Notes under the pieces: model-generated
Database searches by the model: none
Seen by the model: the letters and a program-made list of their open reading frames with translations, nothing else
Told to the model about the DNA's origin: nothing
DNA from: Apostichopus japonicus
Taxonomy: Eukaryota > Echinodermata > Holothuroidea > Aspidochirotida > Stichopodidae
Length of the DNA: 64,000 nt
Direction: 5' to 3'
Assembly (NCBI RefSeq): GCF_037975245.1
Contig: NC_092582.1
Coordinates: 25,522,077-25,586,076, forward strand
Shown here: positions 13,428-25,600 of the stretch, one piece after another
How positions within the stretch are numbered: the stretch's first letter is position 1
Layout of the letters: each line of letters starts with the position of its first letter
Translations under genes and position numbers: made by a program

Positions 13428-14022
13428 CCATCAACGCGGATTAGTTTATTTCTTCAAATTCAATAATAAATGTGTTCCTGTTTGACGGGTATGTGATGAT
13501 GCTTACATGCAAACTTTTTTGCATCGTTTGCCAAATTTCTTTGAGAAGATTAGCTCCTCCTTAACCAACCATGAACGATTAACACATCAGCAGATTGAAA
13601 TTAAATAAACATTAAGAGTCTGCTGGGGGGGGGGGGGGGAGGGGTGACAGTTGAAATTTTAAAGTTATATTCCAATATCGTGTAAGGCTTGTAACACACC
13701 ATAAAATCTGATTCAACCTTACTGTATTTAAAAGTCTATGTTTATCATTTCTTTGACAGTGTGTGCGGAAGGAAGAATATCTAGGCCGCATCTAAACTAG
13801 ACATTGAAAACATTGCTACCATCGTTACGAGATATAAACCTGTAACTGGCCCATGTAAATTCCCTGTTCGGTACACTTCAATTATAAATCTCTCCTCCCT
13901 GATGAGAAACATGTCTAATATTCTGTTATCTTATTTCTTTGTTCCACAGTAATTAACACCCTCTTGTATGTTAATAAATTACCGTACTAATTAATAGGAA
14001 CATGAATCTACGTCTATCTTAC

Positions 14023-14058
14023 CTCTTCTCCTGGTAGATTGCCCCTATTGTCACAGGC
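14023..14058 (-). CDS. 36-bp microexon of NLR-like receptor tail
   Basis: The minus strand has a textbook acceptor (TTCTTCCTTTCAG at 14059-14071), twelve codons encoding ACDNRGNLPGEE, and a GTAAGA donor (14017-14022). It runs phase 0 to 0, exactly as the exon before it requires. Frame 3 is closed by a stop. An exon this short is unusual but not rare in animals, and both splice signals are strong. The acidic, Gly/Pro-rich content suggests a loop. An array of five CRE sites lies about 220 bp further upstream in the same intron. Confidence 0.5.
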
Positions 14059-14280
14059 CTGAAAGGAAGAAAAATATTATATTCATGAGATTTTTAAATT
14101 GTATTGCAGGAAAATATAATAACTTGAATGCAAAGCCACAAATATGGAAGTAAACTATTCCTGGCAGGTAAACACACATCTGTATTGAACAAACTAAAGT
14201 CAATATAGGAGACAGACTCGTCACTGTAAGATGCACGGACTAAATAACATTAATAAATACATCAGCTTTACAGGGAAGAC

Positions 14281-14380
14281 AAACACTGAGTGACGTCATC
14301 AAACACTGAGTGACGTCATCAAACACTGAGTGACGTCATCAAACACTGAGTGACGTCATCAAACACTGAGTGACGTCATC
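14281..14380 (+). promoter_or_regulatory. five tandem CRE sites (TGACGTCA) at exact 20-bp spacing
   Basis: Five identical 20-bp units AAACACTGAGTGACGTCATC each carry a perfect palindromic CREB/ATF site. Twenty base pairs is about two helical turns, so all sites face the same side of the DNA. The array lies about 220 bp upstream of the 14.0-kb microexon in the intron. Whether it acts as an enhancer or is simply a young tandem repeat is not shown by the sequence. Confidence 0.6.
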
Positions 14381-14388
14381 AAATAATG

Positions 14389-16130
14389 ATGAACTTCTCA
14401 CTGAGATGATCAGATGGATACAATGGACGAGAGGATGACGAGGAGGGAAAAGAGGGCAGCATTCAAAGATAGAACTATTTATATGATCCTCGTGGTTTAT
14501 TCGATGGAATGTACAAGCAATGCAAAATCTTGAATATCCCATGAAGCAGCATATTGGTAACTCTCCCTACCCCCCCCCCCACCACACTACATCTTATATG
14601 AGGAGTAACAAGAAAATATTCGAGAATTAAAATAGACTAGTGTAGATCTGTTATCGTTGACCAATTTCATGAAATATCATAAAACTTTGTTAACCTCTCA
14701 ATAGTTTAATTTCTTCTAAATTTGCCGTGTCACGTGCGCATTTTTATTTAAAGTTTGCAGAAATTGTTTCATGAATAAACATTTCTACCTTGCTTTGATC
14801 CTTTAGTCAATTGAAACATTGTAGAATAAACACAGAACACAATGCAATTATTTCTTCAATAAAATAATTCGTATGTTGTTTTCCCAATACATTGAGTAAC
14901 ATTGAAATGAGTTTGTTCAAATATTAAACATTATGCACTATACATAAAACTAGTATATGAATAACAATATACATGTTTCAACAAGAAAACGCCTTGTAAA
15001 CTGGTAAATGTATATTATTTCATATAAGGCTTTCCAAAAGTTGCCTCACTCTATGTTCCATCTTAGGCAAATTTAGACCACAGAGGGGTTACGCTTTGTT
15101 AATTTGTGAATTAGCAGTTTGTTATAGTAATCAATACACTCTGTATATTTCTCAGACCAGTATGCAGAAACTATGTAAGCTCTGTATGGCTTTGTCCCTA
15201 TATACTGACTGGACTCGGACTTGGTTTGGGTTGCTCATGTCCTCTATAGAACGCTGTTCGGACTAGAGAGTATTTTGGACCAAGTAGTCTCGGACTCGGC
15301 TCGGAATCAGGAAAAATTGACTTATCTACATCAGTGTGTTTCTTATGCTATGTGATGTAGTTATATTGAGTGGTTCTGGTAGAAAGCGTATTAATAGCTA
15401 TAATATGGCCAGCTGATTCTCTTTCTATGTTATTTTACTCACTGACATGTGTAAGGTCATTTGCACTATATAGTTTGCATATCACTTGGCAAACTTGAAC
15501 AGATGTATTGTGCAGTTGTATATCGTTTACATATATGTTTTAGTTACCCTATAGGCATTTGTCGGTTGCGACTTCTGCTGGAAGGTCATATATAAACCGA
15601 CATGCAAATTGGGGGTGCGGCCATAACATGTAATTTATTTACATAGTAAAGTCCTATTACTCCGTGTTCCCGCAACACAGAAGTGGGTACTTTACATGTC
15701 TATCCAAATAACGGTTTATACGTGTGTCTTTGTTCCTGTATTATTTGGCGCCATTAGGATTCCACCGTAGTTAGAAAGCCCCTTCCACACTCCACCCCTG
15801 GCCCTGGTGTCTATGCAAAGTACGCGGGAAGTAACACGAATATTTTGAAACCTTTTGTTCAGTTCTGACAGCTTCAGTATTTTGCCTTTTTTAATATTTC
15901 TCATAATGCTGCCCTCTATTTATAGTGTTGTTAGTACAGAGAGTGGTACCGAAATGTTTCTTGAAAGTTCAGTGAAAAACTAAAATGTAAGCCTTAAGTT
16001 AACCTTTGACTTAATACGTCACTGTTATGGTTACTTTTCCTAACAATGTTAAAGTGCATCACATTGATGGAAATTACCTCAAAATACAATAATGATGCAA
16101 TGTAAGCTTTCATCGATTGATAACATGTGT
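14389..16130. other. intron, nothing recognised
   Basis: AT-rich. A poly-C tract lies near 14570. Around 15765 there is a CCGTAGTTAGAAA word shared with 21161. Confidence 0.5.
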
Positions 16131-16230
16131 TGGTTGCCATGGTATCCTTACAACAGAACAACGAAGCGGGCTAGTAGAGCAACACAGTTTCTTTCTACTT
16201 TCTAATTTATTCCCATTTTACACGAATACA
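16131..16230 (+). repeat. dispersed repeat, copy A (also at 21311-21425 and 16796-16820)
   Basis: GGTTGCCATGGTATCC, ACAACAGAACAACGAAGCGG, CTAGTAGAG and TCTAATTTATTCCCATTTTA recur in order at 21311-21425. A shorter copy lies at 16796-16820. Upstream, CCGTAGTTAGAAA also recurs (about 15765 and 21161), so the repeat may be some hundreds of bases long. Confidence 0.6.
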
Positions 16231-16662
16231 ACAATAGCAATATAACGAATAGCAATATTATAATAGGAACTATGAATCTGACCGCTTGTAATTAGCCTAA
16301 GCAGGTGATGCGAATAGAAACAACTTCAGCTCCAATTCTTACATGTATAAGGAGGCGAGGCTAGTTATGAAACATATAATAGGTCTGATTTAAGTTCCGA
16401 TGCTGGTTAAAAAACAACCAATTTTTCTTATGAGTTGAAGCATTTATCCGATTTATAATAATTCATGAAACTGATGAAAGCGTTTGAGCGCTATTTAATG
16501 ACGATTAAGTTGATACTGTAAAAGAAACCAGCTATGTGTTAATACTACATTCGTTAATTTAGTCTTGTCATCCAACTATTGCTGTAAACGGATCATCCAG
16601 CTTCTCCAAAGGAGAATCTACTGCACATTTAAGATCTTTTAACAAAAAGCAGAAGCAATATA

Positions 16663-16695
16663 CGTCACGGACTGAGCATATACATCTCCGTGACG
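16663..16695. repeat. 9-bp inverted repeat around CGTCACGGA
   Basis: CGTCACGGA at 16663-16671 and its exact inverse TCCGTGACG at 16687-16695 are separated by 15 bases. Each arm includes CGTCA, a half CRE. Confidence 0.6.
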
Positions 16696-18194
16696 CAGTA
16701 TCTTGAAGGAAAAAAAAAAAACAGATTCATGTGCGTGGTCTTTTCAACATTGTGTTCGTATACAGCGTCACAAAACTTGTTCTTTGGTTGCCATGGTATC
16801 TAGACAACAGAACGAAGCAGTAGTATAATTGCCCTCACACACTGACTTGTTGTGTAAATTTGCGTGGAAAGTGATTTAATCACAGCGCCACCGAATCATC
16901 GGAAATTATTTACTCCACAGAGCGAATCTGGTGCCACTAAATATATATATTTGCAAGATCTTCTACAGTTTATTCCAAATCACGAATTTAATATTTTCAC
17001 AAATTACAAAATAGTCTTCACGTTTCTTTCATTTTATCAATAAACGTTTCACCTCTTCCTTCATTTATATCAATCGCCAAAATGTCCAGCATTTGCAATC
17101 TAGAAAACGGTGAGTCGGATGTTCACAAGCAATTTCGTTTATCTATGCACTCCACACACAAATGATAGGCATTAAAAACCAGTTTCTGATATGATATTAA
17201 AACCACACAAAGAACAACAATGTTGAATCGCGCTGCTTCGCATCGGTCTCCATCCGTTACATTACCAGTTCATCCTCATTTCTGACCTAGAAACTACAGG
17301 TATTTAATGTCCTATACACATTAGTGTACGTGAAACCGTCGCAGGAATATTTACCTTGATAAATTTGAGTTAAAAATTGAGTCAGATTGAACCTATTAGA
17401 AAAAGTAGCAAAAGTGTACTTCTGTACTTTGTGCTGTTTTTGCTACAATCTGCTGGTATAACTTGACCGTTTAAGGAATGAGAAGGACTTGAAAACAATA
17501 TGTTACTGAAGTCCAACTGGGAAGATTAAAGTAAGTTTTAACTATAAAATATCTATGACATTAAATTTGTGAGACACAAATTGCTTAACCTGGTTAAACG
17601 ACAAATAATTCACTAATCATGAGCAGTCACGTGATTGTGACAACACATCTACATATCTTAGTTTGTTGCAGGATATCCAATGATTCTACGAGTATTTCAT
17701 TGTTTGGTCAATTTACAGCCTATGACGTAATAGGCAGCTTAATTAAGTTAGTTAATGGAAGACCCACTTCTCCTAACACCATAGAATACGAGAAAATGAA
17801 CATAACCAATGAAAACCAGAGAGCGGTGGCGGCGGAACCGGGGGGCTTGGGGGGGGGCTCAGCCCCCCAATGAAAAAGTTGAGGGGGCAAATGCATGATA
17901 AGCCCCCCCCCCCAATATTTACCAAGGCTTCGAAACGTGCATCTGCCCATTTTTCAATGCATACTTGTCGATCTGTCGGATGCACACGTATACTATATAG
18001 GTGTAATAACTTTAGTAATTGCTGGGGGACCCTCGGCCCGTCCCCTGGCTATAGACCACATTGTCACCCCAACCGCGTCTTCACGCCCCGTGGAAAGTGG
18101 AAGCAGTGAGTGTGAGTACCAGTAAGCGTAACACAACTTCGTATTAGGCCAATGACTTGCCTCATTTCAGCCAGTTCTCCAACATCCCCTTACT

Positions 18195-18600
18195 TAGTGG
18201 CGGAGCGTCCATATATACAGTCAGGGGGGCGGATGCCCCCCCCCCCCCCGACAGACTCTCATGGACTGCTGGCGCCCTTTTCAGCTTTTCACTATACTTT
18301 TTACTTGTTCGCTATTATTGACTATTTTATTGCGCTCTCATATACCTATTGACATTTGTCATATTCTGTTGGTGTAATTTTCCGACAAAATGGCGACGAC
18401 ACCTATTTATTCTCCGTTTATCTGCAAATAAGCAAGGCCCGGAAAGTGTCATTTCCTGCAATCTAGGGAGTATCTTTACTCAAAATTTTTCTGTACGCTC
18501 CGCGCCAACCTGTGGTGGCGCTCCGCTTAGATAGTGTCGAAAGCGCCCCTACAGACCATTCTTGCACCCCCCCCGACCAATACCCCTAGCTCCGCCACTG
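18195..18600. mobile_element. nested hAT-like short element (406 bp)
   Basis: The ends TAGTGGCGGAGC and GCTCCGCCACTG match at 11 of 12 positions when inverted. The flanks are CCCTTACT at 18187-18194 and 18601-18608, an exact 8-bp duplication. It lies wholly inside the 17824-18930 element, so it inserted later. Its right half carries a copy of the GTACGCTCCGCGC module also seen at 18.8, 44.8 and 45.4 kb. Confidence 0.65.
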
Positions 18601-18769
18601 CCCTTACTACACTCAAAAACGTCTTTGCGAGTACACTACGAGTATAATAGCTACTCTCTTAAAACACCATCGATACAAATTACAATGTTTTTACAGACTT
18701 TTACGTGCAATCTGAGAAATTGCAGATTTGAGACCCATATTTTAGGGCTAGGTATTCGCAGCATAAAAC

Positions 18770-18880
18770 ACACGGGAAGTGCCGTTTCCGGCCACCTGGG
18801 GGTTTGAAATAACCCAAAATTTTCTGGTACGCTCCGCGCCAACCGATGGTGGCGCTCCGCTTAGATAGCGGATGTCTCCA
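18770..18880 (+). repeat. copy of the GTACGCTCCGCGC module in the outer nested element
   Basis: Runs from ACGGGAAGTGCCGTTTCC through TGGTACGCTCCGCGCCAACC to GGCGCTCCGCTTAGATAG. The same module sits inside the inner nested element at 18433-18545, so the two elements share ancestry. Confidence 0.6.
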
Positions 18881-19606
18881 CACATTAGCCCCCCCCCCCC
18901 CCCAATAATTTTTCCGTTCCGCCGCGCCTGCCAGAGAGCCTGCTACAAAGACAAATATGCAAAGGCAGCTACAAATCAAGATGGTGACGTAAAAAGCGGG
19001 ATAAGTTCAGTACATTCCTTTAGGTGAAGACATTATTTGATTAAGATATTGATTGTAGTTTGCATGCGCGCTACATTATTGGGATTACTAGCCCGCTCCA
19101 TTATATACATGGCTGACTGGTGAATGCCAGCCGAACATACACTCTTCATAGCAATCCAAATTCAGAAATTGGCTACGCAGGAAAAAATCCCGACCCAGAT
19201 TTGCAAAGAATTGTGCGTAGCATACTTCTTCAAAACAAGACGTAACATTCTCTACTTTGGTTCTTTCTTCTCGAATTGAACAAGACAGGTAACATTTGAA
19301 CGCATTTGAGTTAACAACATCCTGCAAAACGGTTGGAAGTAACACATGTTAAACGTGTTTATTTGCAACGACTCGGCGTTAACTGTACTAATTCAGCTCT
19401 TGCAACATAGACACTTGTAACGCTGTTATTGTACGTATATGGTTGGCCTTGTATGGCATATATTACGTGTTTTGGATGATGACTAACCAAGGCCAGGAAA
19501 TCGACCAAGCAGTTTAACAATTGTGCAGTGCTATATAGACTAGATATTTACATTTTATTCCTTAGATTAATAGTGCTTTATTAAGTAATTGAAAGTGTAA
19601 ACCACC

Positions 19607-20311
19607 CAGGGACGTAGCTGGGGGGGGGGGGTGGTGGGGTGGAGCAGTGCGAGCAACTGGTCCCCCCCCTCGTTCAGTGTCGAAAATGTTAAAAACTGTT
19701 CTTTTTGCATGGTATTTTGTCAGTGCTCTTTTGATCTTGAATACTCGTCAGCTCCGTTGGCCACTGTTTAGTACAATACATATTGTCTATACCTAACCGC
19801 ACTCGATGGAGAGTCATGAACCGTATGTACAACGACGACGACAACGTGCATTCATATCCTTCTATGATTCGTCATAAGTTGTTGCACGAACAGCATGTTA
19901 TGAAGCTAAGCTAGCAATCGTACGTGATACGCGCTTCCTATAAATAATTATTCCACTGCTAAATATGAAAGTGTATATTGTCCATCAATAAGTTCGTCAA
20001 ATATAGCAAGGTCTAGACATTGGACAATAAACAAGAATCATCCTACTGGAAAAATTGTAGCACTATGTTTTGTTTGTTTGATATAATATGTAAAAGAACA
20101 TATAAAAGAATAATTCAAACCGGAAACAGAATCTGCTGATAATATGATATTATATGATAATGATGATGCTGGGAAAACATTGCACCAGATCGCATCTAAG
20201 GACCTTCAATTGTTCAAAAATTTCAAAGCGGAGGGTAACCCCCTTAGACCCCTCCCCCTATATCAATCGCAAAATGAGGTCCCCCCTTGCAAAGTCTAGT
20301 CTACGTCGCTG
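19607..20311. mobile_element. hAT-like element (705 bp), older
   Basis: The left end CAGGGACGTAG and the inverted right end CTACGTCGCTG match at 10 of 11 positions. The flanks are AAACCACC (19599-19606) and AAATCACC (20312-20319), an 8-bp duplication with one mismatch. The right part holds the CTTAGACCCCTCCCC box shared with the other elements. The mismatches suggest an older insertion than the one at 11.0 kb. Confidence 0.5.
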
Positions 20312-21310
20312 AAATCACCGTATGTTAGTAAAATTTCGCCATCTAGCAACGAGGATACAGTAACGTTAGCATGTTGTTCAATTAGACCAATCAGGACTCT
20401 GTGTATTCTCTGTCACGTCTGGGAACTGGCGTGATTCGTGAACGACAGTTTGGTTGTCCGGTTAATATGTGATGGTGTTAGTTATCATTTTTTTGTTGAT
20501 AATGTAGGCGCATGCTAGCTAGAGTACTGTTTATAAACACTACACAATATAGCTTTGCTTTGGTCTACGTAAAAGGACCAAAAAGACCCCTCCATTGAAT
20601 ATCAACAACTTACTAACTTCCACATTCACCGCGCAGTACAATGACACGTATTTGTATACAAATACAGTTAATGTCATTGAAACCAATGTTTCACGAGCAT
20701 GTACAGTGATATGTTGGAAACGTTTAGCAACGTCGGTTATGTCAATTATGTTGTTTCAAAGTCATACAAGCTACTAGTGTTCTGCTAAATATTGAAATGA
20801 TACGCTCGGTTGTTAATTATCATACCGATGCTCGTGAAATACTTACAACATTTTATCTACAAAAATTATATTTTAAAGATATGAATTTGTGTTCACTTCC
20901 AGATTTTTAAAAGTTTGTTTTTACGTTTGGAATAAATGTGATACAAAGTTTACGTAAGTGGTTCCTCCATTATTTGGTGCCCTCAACACTCCACTACATC
21001 CTAGGCACTAATGATAAGGAACGAATATGAGGCTGGAAGGTCCGGATGTTGCAATAAAATACCCTTAACAATTGAAGATAATTATCAAGATACAATAAAC
21101 AATTAGCGGATAACAAATTATGAATATTTAAATCAGATTATCAGTTACCGACTTTACCGTAGTTAGAAAAACTTCACTCCAAGCCCTACCCCACCCGGAC
21201 TCCTTCAAAATCGTCTAATGAATGTATGTTTGTGTATGTTCAAAACAAGAGGGAAATAATACGAATATGTGTCTTATTTTCATATTTTATCAAGTGATTG
21301 CATATGTTTC

Positions 21311-21425
21311 GGTTACCATGGTATTCGTACAACAGAACAACAAAGCGGATTAGTAGAGTTACACATAGTTACACACTATACAGAGTTTCTCTCTATTTTC
21401 TAATTTATTCCCATTTTACACGAAT
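21311..21425 (+). repeat. dispersed repeat, copy B
   Basis: Same orientation and word order as the copy at 16131-16230, with a short extra block (TTACACATAGTTACACAC) in the middle. Confidence 0.6.
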
Positions 21426-21764
21426 GAAATCATCACCACCGCCAATCCCTCTAAAAGAAAAAAGGAAGAGTATTAGATCGGATTCATTTAGACAATTTTC
21501 GCACGCAAAATTCCATCCGCCCTCTCCACACTCCCCCCCACCCCTTGGAAGTAGGAACGGAAGATGTCTGAAAGTTCTTTCTTTACATCGGAACTTTTAA
21601 CATTAACAGCAACACGTAAACTTCACAGATAATGTATCACTATATTGACTTATTTACACTTATTGGGGACTGAAAACAGAGCTAGGGCAGCGTGCACAAC
21701 GCCAACAAGCTGACCAGACTTGCATTATGAGCAATAGCTGAAAGAAAGGTGAGCAATCTCTTAC

Positions 21765-21826
21765 CTGCCATTGACCGGTTTGTAGATTCAGACGACTATA
21801 CAGGCCATATTCGATAAAATTCCAAA
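21765..21826 (-). CDS. exon of NLR-like receptor, C-terminal tail
   Basis: A 62-bp exon with a strong pyrimidine-rich acceptor (TTTTTCATCAG at 21827-21837) and a GTAAGA donor (21759-21764). Two leading bases join the G left by the exon at 32.5 kb to give Val. The frame then reads WNFIEYGLYSRLNLQTGQWQ and ends in phase 0. Of the other two frames, one is stopped and one gives an unlikely composition. I do not recognise the family of this aromatic, Gly/Gln-rich tail. It follows the LRRs in order and phase, so it most likely belongs to the same receptor. The exon lies in the tract between the 19.6-20.3 kb and 23.7-28.8 kb transposon-like elements and looks undamaged. Confidence 0.55.
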
Positions 21827-23724
21827 CTGATGAAAAACACAAAAGAGAGATGTTCATGATAAGTGCATACTTAATCTTTATTGGCCTGGAATGAAACCAT
21901 CAATATATTCACCGGATTTATGTTGGTTCTCAATGATAACTTCATAGCAGCTGAGTAATCAATCTAGTTGATTCCTTAATTTTGATCTTATCAATTTACT
22001 ATCATTATCATCTCAGTAGTGTAGTTATTAGGACATTAATTTATGATAGTCGAGTATTCGATGCTCTGATCAAGAAAATTAATCCATGAGATGATGAACT
22101 GATCAGAGAACAACCAACATCAGTGACGTCATCATGAGAGCCATAATTAAACACTGCTTTAGAAACAATTGGGAAAAAAAGGGATTTTTGTTTGAATAGC
22201 AAATGAAGTTAAATTGTGCATTTAAATAATAAACAAAACATTGATATTACCACGCAGCCAGTCTCCATGTAAGAGGACTGCTGGATCTGAGAGCATTCCA
22301 GTTCGGTAAAGGAAGGTTGTTTGTTTTACGCTCATGGTTTGTTTGTTTCATGTTCTTGGAACTGTACTAAGAATAAATCATAGGTGTAGGAACACGGTGC
22401 AGGTGACAGCTGATACCTCGCTTTGTAAAGTGGATAGGAATGCGGAGGGTAGGGTGGAGTGGCAGCATGAATACGTTATGAGAGTGCCAGAAAATGAAGT
22501 CCAAATATCGACGGTTTAGAATATTCTAAATAATGCACAAACAGACTTTAACTACATACTCTCTGAATCTCTCTCTAAGCTGTTCCTCGCGAGATAAGTT
22601 GAACACACATCTGTCTACAGTAGTCAAAAATGTACTGGATTGGGGCAAACGTGCTGTTTACACAGTTAATTACTTATATCTATGAGATTGGGCAGCGATG
22701 AAATCAACAGTAGTGACGTCCCTCCACCCTTAACAAATGTGAATCTCGGTGTGTCCTTTACACACAGAACAATGAAAGAGCGTTCAATGTGTATACGAGT
22801 CTGAGAAATAATATTGAGGGATGGAGATAGAGAGGTTTGTATGTATTGACATTATTCTTAATTTATTTGAATAATGAATTTAGGTAGAATATTAGTATAC
22901 AGATATGTTATTGTACAGGAAAATGAAACATTTGATTGCTCGTGATGTTTGTAATGCTACCCGGTTTTAAGCTATTCAGCATTATATTACAACGCATTAG
23001 TGACGTCATCAAAGATCATGAAAACCCTAATTTAAAAAGTGACATAGAAAAAGACCAAAATGTATTTGGAATTACTTTATTGAGTTAAATTATGGAGCTA
23101 CAAGACTAGACAAATCATCGTCGTAATCACGTGATCACATTCCCGATGTTTGGAGAGTTTGTCAGTTATGTAAACTAAGGTTTATATGTCTTGTTTCCAG
23201 CCACATTCTTAGGTATGTTTGTTTTCAACTGTGTGACGACTAAATACAGCAATCTCTCAACTTGTCCTTTATGGAGGAAGAAGATTTGTATGCTCTAACA
23301 TCGTGTTATTATAACTTGACATGCACAATTGTAACATTGAACAATAACACTGTCCAAATTTCTAAGAAGTTTCAAGAAACCTACGTTTAAGTCTGTTATC
23401 GACAGAAGTGTTGATGGAGACAAAAAACACTTACATGTAAACAAATATTAATGAAGATACCATATCAATATAAATTATTTTTTTGTGTCGTGGTTTGTTT
23501 TTCAGATCATCAATAAGGCCGTGACAAAACTACAACACAAACTAAACAGAAATATCAGCAGCGATTGTATACAATTACAATACTTGTTGAATTGAAAAAG
23601 AACAGACCATTGTAACATCTCTTTGTTTCTGTTTGTTTACATTTTCTGATTCCGGAATTTGAATGCGAGCCTAGACTATCGCAGCCGATCTTACAAAGAT
23701 ATCATAATTGCAGTGCGTACTCTA

Positions 23725-23732
23725 CCAATAAC
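23725..23732. repeat. left target-site duplication CCAATAAC
   Basis: Eight bases directly before the left inverted end of the 5-kb element. They are identical to 28756-28763 after the right end. Confidence 0.6.
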
Positions 23733-24195
23733 CAGTGGCGTCACCAGACTTTTCAGTCGGGGGGGGGGGGCACTAGCATTCGATGGGGGGCATAGTAAGG
23801 TGGATACGGATCGTCGTCCTGGGGAGGGGTCTAAGGAGAGGGGGTGTCCCCCTCCCCTTTGGAAGATTTTCACATACGGAGGATGGGCTAGATGCAAAAT
23901 GGTGCCACATTTGATGCTAAATTCGATCTGAAGATATCTCCAGAAATTGCTATTTTTGAGGCAATGATTTTAACAACGCGCAGAATTTTGCAGAAGACAT
24001 GAACCACATGCTGTCGATATTATGCCTATAACCCTATCAATAGAACCTACATTTGTTGAATTAATGTGTGCATGACCCCCGACTCCTTTCTTGTCCTTCT
24101 CGTTTTCTCCCATTATCTATTAAGATGTAACAGGTTCCAGCAACGTTATTGGCTCCTATCGGGGATCTCACCATGGTGAAAACGAAATTTACTCC

Positions 24196-24400
24196 AATTG
24201 CGAGTAAAGTTACATCCCCAGTTCTACTAGGCAAATGCGAGTAAATTTACGACCACTATGAGTATTCTTAAATGGTGCTGGTAGTAAAGTTACTATATAA
24301 GCCTCGTAAAGTTACATCCCGAAAACTACCAGGAAGTTTGTTTAAATTTACTATTCGAACCATAAACATACTCAAGCCATGAGTAAAATTACTATTCACT
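24196..24400. repeat. left cluster of GAGTAAA-TTAC motifs
   Basis: At least six related words occur within about 200 bp: GAGTAAAGTTAC, GAGTAAATTTAC, AGTAAAGTTAC, CGTAAAGTTAC, TTAAATTTAC and GAGTAAAATTAC. The core GTAAATTTAC is a perfect palindrome. Related words recur at the other end of the same element (27947-28190). Subterminal repeated words are commonly protein-binding sites in hAT and other DNA transposons. Confidence 0.45.
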
Positions 24401-25299
24401 AAACCATTTATTTAATCTTAAGAAATGAATGCTGAGAAAACATATTGTAGTTTTGTCAATGTTTTATTGAAACAAATACGTATCAAATCAAACGCGTCAG
24501 AACATACCAAAAGAAGGCACACTAAACACATGTACTCTCATAAAACAGTAAAAGTATTCTAAGACTTGTTAAAACGATATCTTCCTTGAAAATACGTAAA
24601 AAGCGGATGACTTTGATCAATCTTTTCCGTTCATGAAAAACACATAATTTTCTTTGCAAGATATGCTTTGGCTATTTAACTTTATGTATATATGCTATGA
24701 CTTATAAAATGACCAGATATAATGACGAGAACGATAAACACCATTGATTTCCAATCAATTAAACATCAACGATTATTTGTTTTCGTAGTACAAAAAACTC
24801 TGCTTTAGGATGTAATCAACACCAAACATCTTTAAACTTTTTAGATTTCTCCCGCCCATGCATGTGTACATCTCAAAGGGTTGAAATGTTTTACATATAA
24901 ATACATTGTTATGATACTAAATTCTAATATGAAACTTTAGTGATTTACTTTTATTATCATCATGGAAAGGTTGACATAAACTTGAAATGATGATCATTCA
25001 TTGGAAAGGGCTAACAATTATAAATCAAAGTGCATCAAACATGGATTTGCAAGTGAAGACCAGAACTTTTTCAGCCCATGCAGCAATTATTTATGAAGAA
25101 TAAATAATTTATAAGAAAGAAAATGGAAAAGAACAGTCAAAACCTTTGTTTTTTCAAAAGTTTCTTTGCATTGGTAATAAAATGAAGAAAAACATACACC
25201 TAAACTTTGAGAAACAGAATAACAATACTTTTTACACTTTTTTGCTTTCAATTAGTTTTCCATTGTAAGGAACTCTTAGTCTATTAAAGTTCTGAACAT

Positions 25300-25600
25300 C
25301 AGAGCTATATGAAGGTCCTTTGAATCAGTAATTACATAGTTTGTGTTTTTTCTGTTCTGGACTAATATCATTGTTTCAGCCAGCAGTAATGGATTTTAAC
25401 ATATCTTCGATACTCAATATCAAAGTTAGTGCAAATCAGGGTGTTTTACACTTTGGAGGTACATGAAAGTACCTTTTGAATAAGTGATTGTGCACCTCGT
25501 GTTGTTGTATTCTTCGCTCCAAGCATGGTTTCTGCCAGCAACAAGGAATTTTTACATTCCTTTGGATACTCCATATCAAAGGCAGGGTATGTGCAAATTA
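25300..25600. repeat. diverged tandem duplication next to the zinc-finger ORF
   Basis: Two diverged copies, about 25300-25440 and 25465-25600, share the order of landmarks: GAAGGTCCTTTGAAT / GAAAGTACCTTTTGAAT, then GTTTGTG/TCGTGTTG, then GCCAGCAGTAATGG / GCCAGCAACAAGG, then CAATATCAAAG / CATATCAAAG, then GTGCAAAT(C/T)AG. The right copy keeps a short open frame on the minus strand and the left copy is closed. A third, weaker match may exist near 25020-25080. This is consistent with an old exon duplication in the gene carried by the element. Confidence 0.45.

Larger units (their letters stand above)
17824..18930. mobile_element. hAT-like element containing a nested element
   Basis: The left end CGGTGGCGGCGGAAC and the inverted right end GTTCCGCCGCGCCTG match at 13 of 15 positions. 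Both are flanked by CCAGAGAG at 17816-17823 and 18931-18938. Without the nested insertion and its extra target copy the element would be about 693 bp. It carries long C tracts near its ends and no intact gene. Confidence 0.6.
20320..23724. other. intron around the 21.8-kb exon
   Basis: Besides the exon at 21765-21826 and the dispersed repeat at 21311, it holds CRE sites at 22134-22141 and 23001-23008, both in the context GTGACGTCATCA that matches the 14.28-kb array unit. Confidence 0.5.

Noticed and set aside
22246-22281. A 36-bp minus-strand segment with acceptor CTCTCAG and a GTAATA donor (IQQSSYMETGCV) between the 32.5 and 21.8 kb exons
   Set aside because: It runs phase 0 to 0, but the neighbours need phase 1 to 1, and the direct join of the neighbours already works.
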